A DNA stretch of 64,000 nt from a virus: positions 1-64,000 of IMG/VR virus record IMGVR_UViG_3300021091_000027; one strand, 5' to 3'. Of the stretch, positions 1 through 7,730 are shown piece by piece; the stretch's first letter is position 1, and each line of letters starts with the position of its first letter. Both the position numbers and the translations under genes were made by a program. The notes below the pieces were generated by a model. It searched no databases, was not told the origin of the DNA, and saw only the letters and a program-made list of their open reading frames with translations.

Positions 1-1
1 C

Positions 2-448
2 CCTATGGGGCCGCCACCTATGGATCCTGCAATGATGGGCGGAGCACCACCTATGGATCCTGCAATGATGGGTGGAGCGCCACCTATGGATCCTGCAATG
101 ATGGGTGGAGCACCACCTATGGATCCTGCAATGATGGGCGGAGCGCCTGCTGCTCCAGCTGCTCCAATCGAACAAGAAATTGCATCTATCAAAGATATGT
201 TGCAACAGTTGATGGATGCACAAATAGCTATGATGCAGATTTTAGGCGGAGGAGGATTACCCCCAGCAGGATCTCCTCCTCCTATGGACCCTGCGATGAT
301 AGGCGCACCTTCTGGGATGAACGGCGGAGCAGATCCAGCAATGATGGGACTGCCTTCAGCTCCTCCTCCGGGAATGATTGCACAAGCTTCTGTAGATGAT
401 GAAGATTTTAATAATTACATAAAAACTATTACAGAGTTACTTAGATGA
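2..448 (+). CDS. Met/Pro/Gly-rich virion protein, C-terminal part (cut by window edge)
   Basis: The reading frame is open to the left edge, so only a C-terminal part is visible and the ATG at 5 is probably internal. It starts with four tandem copies of an 11-residue unit (PPMDPAMMGGA), then an Ala/Pro linker, a short coiled-coil-like helix (IEQEIASIKDMLQQLMDAQ), a second Pro/Gly-rich stretch with degenerate copies of the unit, and an acidic helical tail ending in ITELLR. Low-complexity tails like this occur on phage portal and other virion proteins. The position upstream of the head block would suit a portal, but nothing in the visible part proves it. It overlaps the next gene by ATGA, which suggests translational coupling. 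The function is not recognised. Confidence 0.6.
   Translation, partial: PMGPPPMDPAMMGGAPPMDPAMMGGAPPMDPAMMGGAPPMDPAMMGGAPAAPAAPIEQEIASIKDMLQQLMDAQIAMMQILGGGGLPPAGSPPPMDPAMIGAPSGMNGGADPAMMGLPSAPPPGMIAQASVDDEDFNNYIKTITELLR
14..145 (+). repeat. Four tandem 33-bp in-frame repeats
   Basis: Four consecutive 33-nt units (about 14-46, 47-79, 80-112, 113-145) encode PPMDPAMMGGA. They differ only at a few third-codon positions (ggc/ggt, gca/gcg). The near identity at DNA level indicates recent expansion by slippage or unequal recombination. The copy number may vary between related phages. Confidence 0.92.
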
Positions 449-672
449 GAGCTAGACTTCAAAAGTCTAATATTTTAGTACCACCTAGGTATGAGAAGAA
501 TTTATCTTCCATACTAATATACGACGATAAAGATCAGGTTATATTTGCAGTAATCTTAACTCCAGCAGGGACATACAAATTTACTCATGCGGGGTTAGAT
601 AATTTTAAACAAGAAGTGAAGTTAATCACCGGAATGGATATAGACAATCCAAAACTTGAAGAGGTGAATTAA
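445..672 (+). CDS. Small conserved-looking phage protein, unknown function
   Basis: A 75-residue protein whose ATG overlaps the previous stop (ATGA). It starts with a basic segment (MRARLQKSN) followed by alternating hydrophobic strands (SSILIYDDKDQVIFAVIL) and an acidic C-terminus. This looks like a small alpha/beta fold. There is no membrane segment or known motif. Tight coupling to its neighbours suggests a virion or assembly role, but I do not recognise it. Confidence 0.6.
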   Translation: MRARLQKSNILVPPRYEKNLSSILIYDDKDQVIFAVILTPAGTYKFTHAGLDNFKQEVKLITGMDIDNPKLEEVN

Positions 673-676
673 GTCA

Positions 677-1522
677 ATGATTGACCCTGTTAGACAACTC
701 TTGGTTAAGATGGCCTATACCCCAAATCCTTTTAGGGGCAATTTATATAATTCTGCTTATAAAGCGGAAAGTCCAGAACAATACGGACAGCTGGTCAGCA
801 GAGATATACAGACCTACGGACATTTGGCCCCAGGATCTGATGAATACAATATGACTATGCAAGAAAAGGGATTTACACCTGAATATATGCAGGGAATCTC
901 TTCAGCAGGACAAAGGGTGCTGCGCGCTGCAAATGATCCTGAATTTGTAAGAGGAATGCAGCAAGGTACCGCAAATATATCAGATCTATACAAAGACTTT
1001 CAAGGCTCCTCAGGCATTGCGAAAGCGCTTGGCGGATGGAGTAACGTGGCGGCCTATGGATTACGTAATCCGATAGATTCTGCTCAAGCTCTTTACGGTG
1101 CGGGAAGAGATTGGCTTACAAATTCTGACCAATCTTCAAAGCAATTTGGAGATAAGTTAATGTCAAGCATAGATATGAATTCCCCCTTAGCTCGTGCTGC
1201 TAAATCAAGAGGGGCCACAACATATCTTAATTCTAAAATTCAAGATATTTTTAGCGGGCTGGGAGGATTTGGAAAAGGTGTTGGAGGCGGGCTTAGTTTC
1301 TTACTAGGTCTTTTGTCAAAAATACCTGGATACGACACACTAGCAAACAAGCTGGTTGATTGGAGTGGGGGATTTAAACCTGGAGGTCAAAGAGCTTTGC
1401 CGCATTCGCCTTTTGCAGTCAAGGCTGGATCAGTTAGATTTATACAAGGCAAGCCTTATTCTCACTATGCCGTCACTTCAACTCAGTGCGGTTCTGAGGT
1501 GCTGACATGGAACCGACAGTAA
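677..1522 (+). CDS. Virion-associated protein with glycine-rich hydrophobic segment
   Basis: A 281-residue protein. A GAGGTG ribosome site lies about 11 nt before the ATG. The N-terminus reads MIDPVRQLLVKMA and carries the hydrophobic-x-K-x-A motif seen at the start of several proteins here. The middle is helical and polar. Residues of about 195-225 form a Gly-rich hydrophobic stretch (GGFGKGVGGGLSFLLGLL) that could insert in a membrane. The 3' end overlaps the beta' gene by 16 nt in another frame. Its role is unknown; a head-internal or ejected protein is an inference from the context. Confidence 0.6.
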   Translation: MIDPVRQLLVKMAYTPNPFRGNLYNSAYKAESPEQYGQLVSRDIQTYGHLAPGSDEYNMTMQEKGFTPEYMQGISSAGQRVLRAANDPEFVRGMQQGTANISDLYKDFQGSSGIAKALGGWSNVAAYGLRNPIDSAQALYGAGRDWLTNSDQSSKQFGDKLMSSIDMNSPLARAAKSRGATTYLNSKIQDIFSGLGGFGKGVGGGLSFLLGLLSKIPGYDTLANKLVDWSGGFKPGGQRALPHSPFAVKAGSVRFIQGKPYSHYAVTSTQCGSEVLTWNRQ

Positions 1523-3366
1523 CAACCGTGGGACAACTGCTGATAAATTCTGCTCTTCCAGAAGACAGCAGAGACTATGGAAGAATCTGGGACAAGCTCT
1601 CTATGAGGAAATTTCTAACGGAAATGGCCTCTAAATTGACTCCCGATAAGTACAGGGAGATGGTTCAACAACTTACTTTAATTGGCTTGAAGAGTGCAAG
1701 ACAATCGTCTTTATCTAGTTTTAGTCTTGAAAGCCTTAAGCCACCAAAGGTTAAACGCGATATAACAAATGTACTAAGACAGGAAGTACGTCAGATTGTT
1801 AGGTCTGTAAAGGATCCTGCCCAAAGAAATGAAGCTATAGTGGATGTAGCTTTAAAGTATCAAAAAACTTTGGCAGATAAGGTGTATCAGGAGTTACTAC
1901 AAAACGATAATCCATTTGCTATGCATGTATATGCCGGAGCACGTGGAAATAAAGATCAGCTGGCTTCTATGATTGGCAGCGATCTTCTCTATAGTGATAA
2001 TAAAGGTCGCCCCGTTCCGATTCCTGTGCTGAATTCATATTCAGAGGGTATGGATCCCGTGGAGTACTGGGCAGGATCATATGGCGCTAGAGCAGGAGCT
2101 ATTGATACTAAATTGGCTGTAGGCGATGCTGGGTATTTTGCTAAACGTCTTACTGCCTCTGCACATAGGCTTGTTGTTACGGATGAGGACATTGAAGACG
2201 GCCAAGGATTTATAGTAGAAGTAAACGATCCAGACAATATAGGTGGAGTGCTTGCTAGAGATGAGGGGCAGTTTAAGAAAGGTACGTATGTGGATGCTGC
2301 CGTACTAAAGGCCTTGAACGTATCTGGCAAGAAGAACATTATGATCTACTCTCCTATCGCAGCCGTAAGTGGAATTGGCGGACTGCCCAGACTGGCTGCC
2401 GGAATAAGAGAACACGGTAAGCTTGCAGAAATAGGTATGAATGTAGGGATTACTGCTGCTCAGGCAATTGCAGAACCTATAAGCCAGGGCATGTTGAATT
2501 CCAAGCACTCAGGGGGAGTATCAAAAGGCAAAACAAAAAGAACTGTAACTGGCTTTAACTATTTAAATCAACTCATAGAAGTTCCAAAAACTTTTACAGA
2601 TGGAGCTCCGGTAACTAAAGCGGACGGCATTGTTGGGAAAGTAGAATCTGCTCCTCAAGGCGGAAACTATGTTTATGTAAATAATGAAAAATACTATGTT
2701 CCAGTAGAGCAATCAGTATCCGTTAGACAAGGTCAAACGTTAGAAGCTGGAGATGCCTTATCCGACGGTATAATTAATCCAAAGGATATTGCTGAGCTTA
2801 AAGGAATTGGAGAGGCTCGCAGACACTTTGTAAAACAATTTAAATCTGCTTTACAGGAGAATGGACTGCCGGTTCATCGTAGAAATGTCGAAGTAGTTGC
2901 AAGAGGTTTGATTAATCAAGTAGAACTGACTGAGTCCGATGTGGTAGAGGGAGCATATCCAGAAGACATAGTGAGTTATGACTACCTAGCTTCAAGATAT
3001 AAACCAAGACAAGGCTTTCAAACTGGAAGTCCTTCTAAATATCTAAATCATTATCTAGAAAAACCAATTTTGCACTATTCTATTGGAACTCGTATAACTC
3101 CCACTGTAGCCAAAGAGCTAAAAGAAAATGGATTCTCAGATGTGATCGTTCATAAAAATCCTCCTCCATTTAAACCAACCATGACTAGAGCTATGATGTC
3201 ATTGCTCGGAGATAGAGATTGGATGGTTCAACTTGGAGGATTTAATCTTAAAAAGACCTTTTTGGATAATATACAGCGAGGATCTACCTCCCAGATACAC
3301 GGCACATCCTGGATTCCAGCTTTGGCTACTGGAGAAATCTCAAAGGGTCCAAAAGGCACCTACTGA
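1507..3366 (+). CDS. RNA polymerase beta' subunit, C-terminal half (split phage polymerase)
   Basis: A 619-residue protein that corresponds to the C-terminal half of bacterial RpoC. It begins at the equivalent of the 'TTVGR' segment (TTVGQLLINSALP, residues 6-18). It then carries the GARG segment (144-147), a bridge-helix region (about 180-215, EGMDPVEYWAGSYGARAG), a trigger-loop region (about 313-345, GITAAQAIAEPISQGMLNSK followed by H334-SGG), and a C-terminus ending in the equivalent of 'GRLIPAGTG' (SWIPALATG). The active-site NADFDGD motif belongs to the missing N-terminal half. The trigger-loop His is kept, but the neighbouring Met and Arg are replaced, and the zinc-binding cysteines before the loop are absent. 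Split beta and beta' genes are known in phiKZ-like and AR9-like jumbo phages. No partner subunits lie in this window. Placement among virion genes would suit a packaged (virion) polymerase, but that is inference. Confidence 0.9.
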   Translation: MEPTVTTVGQLLINSALPEDSRDYGRIWDKLSMRKFLTEMASKLTPDKYREMVQQLTLIGLKSARQSSLSSFSLESLKPPKVKRDITNVLRQEVRQIVRSVKDPAQRNEAIVDVALKYQKTLADKVYQELLQNDNPFAMHVYAGARGNKDQLASMIGSDLLYSDNKGRPVPIPVLNSYSEGMDPVEYWAGSYGARAGAIDTKLAVGDAGYFAKRLTASAHRLVVTDEDIEDGQGFIVEVNDPDNIGGVLARDEGQFKKGTYVDAAVLKALNVSGKKNIMIYSPIAAVSGIGGLPRLAAGIREHGKLAEIGMNVGITAAQAIAEPISQGMLNSKHSGGVSKGKTKRTVTGFNYLNQLIEVPKTFTDGAPVTKADGIVGKVESAPQGGNYVYVNNEKYYVPVEQSVSVRQGQTLEAGDALSDGIINPKDIAELKGIGEARRHFVKQFKSALQENGLPVHRRNVEVVARGLINQVELTESDVVEGAYPEDIVSYDYLASRYKPRQGFQTGSPSKYLNHYLEKPILHYSIGTRITPTVAKELKENGFSDVIVHKNPPPFKPTMTRAMMSLLGDRDWMVQLGGFNLKKTFLDNIQRGSTSQIHGTSWIPALATGEISKGPKGTY

Positions 3367-3373
3367 TATTTTT

Positions 3374-3408
3374 TGCTATAATCATAATATATGGAACTTA
3401 AACTATGA
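3374..3408 (+). promoter_or_regulatory. Extended -10 promoter-like box with 5-codon minicistron
   Basis: TGCTATAAT at 3374-3382 is a perfect extended -10 element in the short gap after the beta' gene. No -35 element is visible. An ATG at 3391 opens a five-codon frame (MELKL) whose TGA overlaps the ATG of the next gene at 3405 as ATGA, so the minicistron could couple translation. The box is seen directly; promoter activity is inferred. Confidence 0.4.
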
Positions 3409-3956
3409 AAAAAACTTTTTTAAAACTATCGGAACTCTCGGAAGAATATCGCCCTTTACTTTTAAGCGAACTCAGGCTTCAGAAACAAGCTGACTCGTCC
3501 TTCTTATCGAAGGCTTTAGAGAAAGGACAAGAATATGCTCCTGCGGTTGGATACGGCGCAGCCGGAGGCGCCTTGGCAGGAGTTCCTGTGGCCCTTCTGG
3601 CAAACGCTCTTTTTGGAAAAGACAAGAGTATGAGGGGCCATCTTCGCTCAGCACTTATGGGCAGTATTCTGGGAGGGGGAGTCGGAGCTTTAGGCGCTGG
3701 CGGCCTTCGTTACTATACCGAAGATCCTAGTGTATCCATTCCGTTGACCAGAGGACTTTCTAATATTAGCGGCGCTTCTGCGCGATTCCTCGATAGAATG
3801 GGTTTAGGTGATTTTAATAGGAAGGGCTTGACGGGTGAACTTACCCCAGAGGGCAAGTTCAAGGAGCCATTTAGGGGCTCAGACGAAACATACAACACCA
3901 CTCGTACCCAAGATGTAAGTGATTTTATACGGAAAAATTTTATTGCCCCCCACTAA
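3405..3956 (+). CDS. Small glycine-zipper hydrophobic protein
   Basis: A 183-residue protein. A polar helical N-terminus (about 1-45, containing LRLQKQAD) precedes two Gly/Ala-rich hydrophobic segments (about 48-70, GYGAAGGALAGVPVALLANA, and about 84-101, MGSILGGGVGALGAGG). These are separated by a basic turn and look like a glycine-zipper membrane hairpin. The C-terminal half is polar. Three other proteins in the window, at 677, 56203 and 58315, have similar Gly-rich segments. A membrane-active or genome-ejection role is possible but unproven. Confidence 0.65.
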   Translation: MKKTFLKLSELSEEYRPLLLSELRLQKQADSSFLSKALEKGQEYAPAVGYGAAGGALAGVPVALLANALFGKDKSMRGHLRSALMGSILGGGVGALGAGGLRYYTEDPSVSIPLTRGLSNISGASARFLDRMGLGDFNRKGLTGELTPEGKFKEPFRGSDETYNTTRTQDVSDFIRKNFIAPH

Positions 3957-4058
3957 GGGCTGGAATGTGATCACATTCTGATACTTACGAACAACACTAG
4001 TAGTAGATTGGGACTAGTCTAAATAAGGCCCTTTCAATTTACAAAAAGGAATTAAAAC
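3957..4058 (+). promoter_or_regulatory. Intergenic region with 16-bp perfect palindrome and ribosome site
   Basis: This 102-nt gap before an apparently well-expressed gene contains a perfect 16-nt palindrome (GAATGTGATCACATTC, 3963-3978), an ACTAGT inverted pair further on, and an AAGGA ribosome site 9 nt before the ATG at 4059. The palindrome could bind a dimeric regulator. It resembles CRP half-sites (TGTGA/TCACA), but the usual 6-nt spacer is absent, so it is not a normal CRP site. No convincing -35/-10 pair is seen. Confidence 0.45.
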
Positions 4059-4637
4059 ATGGCTAATAGTAATCTTTTGACTGATTTAGAAAGCTATCGT
4101 AGCTTTGCAATGGCGTCTCACGTCTATCGCAACATCTCTGGCGCTAAGCGTTTCTTCGCTTATGTCGGCCCCAACGGTAAAGAACTTGAATCTGGCGCTA
4201 CTGAAGTTGTAGAACTGCGTGCGAGCGACTCCTTTGGAATTCTAGAGAAGCAGGCAATTGCTCGAGATCTTGCAGCTGGCAATATTCGTTATGGCAACAA
4301 TGGAGTGACCCTATATCACTTCCGTTTTGAAAAAGGCGCTACTGAACAAGCAGCAGCTGCAACCATGCCAGGTCGTGTAGTGGGCATGTTTGTTATGACT
4401 GAGGATGGCGCAGATGGCAACGAAACAATCTCTGCTACGGTTGCTGGCACGCCTATTGTTGCCGCTTCGCAAACTGCAGTTGCAAATAGCGCAACTTCAG
4501 GAAAAGCAAAAGCGGTTTCCTTGAGTACAACCGATGCGAACTTGAACACATTCCCTGGCATCATTTCTGTAGAGCTTAACAATGTAGGCCCAAATGACGC
4601 CATTACTGTTGTTGTCGCAATCGCTCACTTTGTTTGA
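4059..4637 (+). CDS. Probable abundant virion (decoration-like) protein
   Basis: A 192-residue protein with a strong AAGGA ribosome site. The N-terminal part is mixed helical (SYRSFAMASHVYRNISGAKRFFAYV). The C-terminal half is Ala/Thr/Val-rich and beta-like, ending in DAITVVVAIAHFV. It has its own leader region upstream and a strong GAAA-loop hairpin just downstream, an arrangement shared with the major capsid and tail tube genes. This suggests it is made in quantity. A capsid decoration or other outer virion role is an inference; no named family is recognised. Confidence 0.6.
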   Translation: MANSNLLTDLESYRSFAMASHVYRNISGAKRFFAYVGPNGKELESGATEVVELRASDSFGILEKQAIARDLAAGNIRYGNNGVTLYHFRFEKGATEQAAAATMPGRVVGMFVMTEDGADGNETISATVAGTPIVAASQTAVANSATSGKAKAVSLSTTDANLNTFPGIISVELNNVGPNDAITVVVAIAHFV

Positions 4638-4649
4638 CTTTAATCCTAC

Positions 4650-4679
4650 TTACCTGGCGGGGGAAACCCCGCCAGGTAA
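4650..4679 (+). terminator. 13-bp hairpin with GAAA tetraloop
   Basis: A perfect 13-bp stem (4650-4662 with 4667-4679, core CCTGGCGGGG) is capped by GAAA. It lies 13 nt after the stop at 4637 and 20 nt before the next ATG. There is no T-run after it, so it may act as an RNA-end stabiliser, processing signal or leaky terminator rather than a standard intrinsic terminator. Similar hairpins occur at 15088 and 25955. Confidence 0.8.
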
Positions 4680-4698
4680 ATTCCCTTAAGAGATAACT

Positions 4699-6834
4699 AT
4701 GGCCAGAAAGAACATCATTAAGCTTGCAGATGACGTAACGTTTGAGCAAAACTTCTTTCAGTTGGCTTTTGCTTATATTCGTGACAAGATTCCTAATCTG
4801 CTTGACTACATGCTTGGTTTTGAGGTAGTTAACAAGAACGAGGATGGCACTCAAGCCGTTGGTCTTTTTAAGTTTGACATAAGCGGTAGAGAGCTTTTTG
4901 TACCGATCTTCTACAAGAACGGCGAGCTCAAAGGTGCTGAGTTGCTATATAATCAGAATCAGGACCAGTTTGTTCCAAATAAGGAAAACTGGGTCGATAC
5001 TATTCTAAATGCAAGACCGGAAGAGCTGGGGGTTCCATCCGAGTTAAACAAAGGTGAGATCATGGCAGGCATGCAGTCTGGCATGGATTTATCTAAGATA
5101 TACAACCCTACCCAAAATACTAAGTTTAGCATGGATAGAATGCAGAATTTGTCCAGTCAGTTTAACATTGACTTTAAAAAATTTCTCAAAACCGCTAATT
5201 GTAAGTTTGCTGAAATATATACCAAGACCTTGATGCACAATCCAGAACTTCATAAGGTGGCCATAGAAGCCTACGGCTCTGAACTTTATGAATGTCTAAA
5301 GGGATGTAAACAGTCTGAAACCATTGTATTAGACAACAACAAAGTTCCAGAAGTTGAAGTTATAGATGTACACGGCCCTCAGGATGTTTTGAACAGCATA
5401 ACTGATTCAGAAAAACAAGAACTCATTGAAGAAGGCGTAGTTCTACGAGACAATCGTAAAAACTTGGGAAGAATTTCTTACAAAATTGAAGGGCCCATGG
5501 CTCTGAATGCTTGTAATTGTGCAGGATTGTATAGCGTTTTAATGCCTGGTGGAAGTGTCGACAAGATGGCCGTAATTCCTTCTGCAGTATCTGGTTGCTC
5601 CTACACCTCTTCAAACTGTGTGGAAAGTGTCATTATTGCAGTAGGTGAGGGCAAGTCCGACAGGGTTGAATCATCGAAGGTTTTCTCTTTGGGTGCCTCC
5701 ATGCCAGGATCAGATTTCAAGGCATTTGTAGATAAGCTAAAGTCTGTTGATTCAGCAAAGACGGAAGCTCCAAGCAAAAACTACGATCTAAACAAAAAAG
5801 GAAATTTCAATGTTTTCGTAGAAGCTGACGGCAGCCAGGCTGCTGGACCATGCACTTTGGAGAATGCTGTGGTTAGCGGAGATGTGACTACGTATTCAGT
5901 GTTTGGGTTACCGTGCTGTGATAAAATTGTTGTGTCTCCTTCGTACAGACGCATGAAGATGTTTGACAGAACTTTGTACGTGCCCAAGACGGCAAAAGTA
6001 CATACTTTTTCTGATAACAGGTATCGCAGCAAAATTGAACTTGGCGGAGCTAGGGATATTGATGCCAGAATTAAAGGTTTGAATGATCAGGTCAAGGTAT
6101 CCAAGGATAGAATCGGATTCCGAGTTTTAATAAATGGAAAAACAGTATTCAAGGAAGCCTCGAAGAGAGATGCGTATGTTGGCTTAGTGGCTGGATTTGG
6201 AATGAGCATTTTAGAAGCCAAATCAGCACTTAAGTCTGCAGCTGCTCTTGAAGATGTAGTGCTGTATTTCGAGAAAAAGGCGCAACCATTCTTTGATCCA
6301 GGCATGGTTGCGACTCCAAATGTACCTTCGGCACCCATGGGCATAAATCCCACGTTGGGTGTTGCAGAGCAGTACCCACAAGCCGACACCGTCTCTGCTA
6401 CTTCTGGTCAGCCTGGAGATGTACTTAATCAAAGAATCATGGATAGCATTACTGGAATGGGTCAAGGCCAACAAGGTCTTAACCAACAGTCTGTAGACAG
6501 AATAATGCAGGCAGCACAATCCGGGGAGCAAAACGTATTTGACGTTGCTAATATCTCCGAACTTATAAATCGTGCTGACATAGACACTCCGCTCGATCAA
6601 TACATGGCAGATCTGCAAACAGCCCTTGATCGTTTAGGAAGAATATATTTCCTTATGCTATTCCATGGAGATAAGTTCTCTGAGCGCTTTAGCCAGGAAG
6701 ATTTGCCAAGCATGGAAGAGTCTGTTAGAAATACTTTCCTTAATCTTGGGGAACTAATCCTTAAGCTTAAGGAACGCAAGATCGAAGCAGACTCAGGTTC
6801 TGCAGTTGAAACCGATCTTAATCAGTTAGTGTAA
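4699..6834 (+). CDS. Large unrecognised virion protein
   Basis: A 711-residue protein. The N-terminus is NIIKLADDVTFEQ, with the hydrophobic-K-x-A pattern. Residues of about 1-130 are alpha/beta, and a central part holds several cysteines (CNCAG, SGCSYTSSNC). From about residue 530 there is a Pro/Gly/Gln-rich linker (PSAPMGINPTLG to GMGQGQQGLNQQ), then a helical C-terminus (ELILKLKERKIEAD). It starts shortly after a strong hairpin and shares its last base with the next start codon (taATG). A head-shell or internal head protein is suggested only by position. It does not look like a typical portal. Confidence 0.6.
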   Translation: MARKNIIKLADDVTFEQNFFQLAFAYIRDKIPNLLDYMLGFEVVNKNEDGTQAVGLFKFDISGRELFVPIFYKNGELKGAELLYNQNQDQFVPNKENWVDTILNARPEELGVPSELNKGEIMAGMQSGMDLSKIYNPTQNTKFSMDRMQNLSSQFNIDFKKFLKTANCKFAEIYTKTLMHNPELHKVAIEAYGSELYECLKGCKQSETIVLDNNKVPEVEVIDVHGPQDVLNSITDSEKQELIEEGVVLRDNRKNLGRISYKIEGPMALNACNCAGLYSVLMPGGSVDKMAVIPSAVSGCSYTSSNCVESVIIAVGEGKSDRVESSKVFSLGASMPGSDFKAFVDKLKSVDSAKTEAPSKNYDLNKKGNFNVFVEADGSQAAGPCTLENAVVSGDVTTYSVFGLPCCDKIVVSPSYRRMKMFDRTLYVPKTAKVHTFSDNRYRSKIELGGARDIDARIKGLNDQVKVSKDRIGFRVLINGKTVFKEASKRDAYVGLVAGFGMSILEAKSALKSAAALEDVVLYFEKKAQPFFDPGMVATPNVPSAPMGINPTLGVAEQYPQADTVSATSGQPGDVLNQRIMDSITGMGQGQQGLNQQSVDRIMQAAQSGEQNVFDVANISELINRADIDTPLDQYMADLQTALDRLGRIYFLMLFHGDKFSERFSQEDLPSMEESVRNTFLNLGELILKLKERKIEADSGSAVETDLNQLV

Positions 6835-7730
6835 TGCGCAAAGCCAAAGTATCTTTATCTGACAAATCTCCAGCACCTCGTAGACTGAAAAGTCCCGACT
6901 GGAGGTATAATTACGTTATAAAACTTTTAGATGAGTGGCGAGAACCTCGTAAAGACGATGATAAGTATGTAAAAGAGCTGTATCAATTACTGAAGACGAT
7001 CAGGCAAGACCCAGTTGATATAGTAGAAGTTTATAAAGATGCCAACCCGGATATTGCCGATGCCTTGACGCTGTATGAAAATGGTCCTTCGTACAGATTG
7101 GACGTAGATACCAGAATATTAGCGTCCTACTCGTATAAAGAAATTGCAGATATTGTAGGACATAACGAAACAGTAATTAAATACTATATCATGTGTTTTT
7201 TTGACGTGTTAGATAGCCTTACCAATTATGGCTATCTAAATCGCTGGGTCATAGAGCCTGTAATGCGTTCTGCCCCATTTAGCACTGAAGCTTTTTGGAA
7301 AAGAGTTGCTATATTTGGTGGCAAAGAAATGATTAAATCAATAGAAAAATGCTCTCAGCACCAAATGCAGAAATTATTTGAAACTCTTTTTGACAATTTA
7401 GTACTATCAAAAGGTATACAGGCTGCAAATGGAATTGTTCCAAATACTAGAAATGCCACTGAGCTCATAGGATTAGCCAAAGATAACATTAACGAACGCA
7501 AGAAAATTGAAGCTATTTTTGGGGGAGTCAAGGAGGACGATGCCTTTACTTCCCAAATTGTTAGCGTTATGTTAAAATCATTTACCTTTGGAATAATGAA
7601 TCAAGGATCCATGCCTGCAGATCCATTACGATCTGGAAATTACACAAATTCAGATATAGACAAATTACACTCTGATAATCCACCTCGCTTTATAGAAAAC
7701 CAAAATATCGGTAGAATAGAAGAACAATGA
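6834..7730 (+). CDS. Helix-turn-helix protein, possible transcription or packaging factor
   Basis: A 298-residue, mainly helical and basic protein. Residues of about 96-125 (LASYSYKEIADIVGHNETVI) match a helix-turn-helix of the kind found in sigma region 4, terminase small subunits and phage regulators. The rest is helical with no recognised domain. It sits in a coupled operon before the head block (taATG upstream, ATGA downstream). A small terminase or a transcription accessory of the phage polymerase are both possible; I cannot choose between them. Confidence 0.5.
   Translation: MRKAKVSLSDKSPAPRRLKSPDWRYNYVIKLLDEWREPRKDDDKYVKELYQLLKTIRQDPVDIVEVYKDANPDIADALTLYENGPSYRLDVDTRILASYSYKEIADIVGHNETVIKYYIMCFFDVLDSLTNYGYLNRWVIEPVMRSAPFSTEAFWKRVAIFGGKEMIKSIEKCSQHQMQKLFETLFDNLVLSKGIQAANGIVPNTRNATELIGLAKDNINERKKIEAIFGGVKEDDAFTSQIVSVMLKSFTFGIMNQGSMPADPLRSGNYTNSDIDKLHSDNPPRFIENQNIGRIEEQ

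Noticed and set aside
3233-3493. 86-codon plus-strand frame spanning the end of the beta' gene and the start of the next gene
   Set aside because: It lies in another phase of two better supported genes. It has no ribosome site and its composition is unlike a real protein.
3963-3978. CRP binding site
   Set aside because: It contains TGTGA and TCACA half-sites, but they abut without the 6-nt spacer CRP needs.
4699-6834. Portal protein
   Set aside because: The size and position are tempting, but no portal-like stem/wing pattern is visible. The portal may lie upstream of the window.
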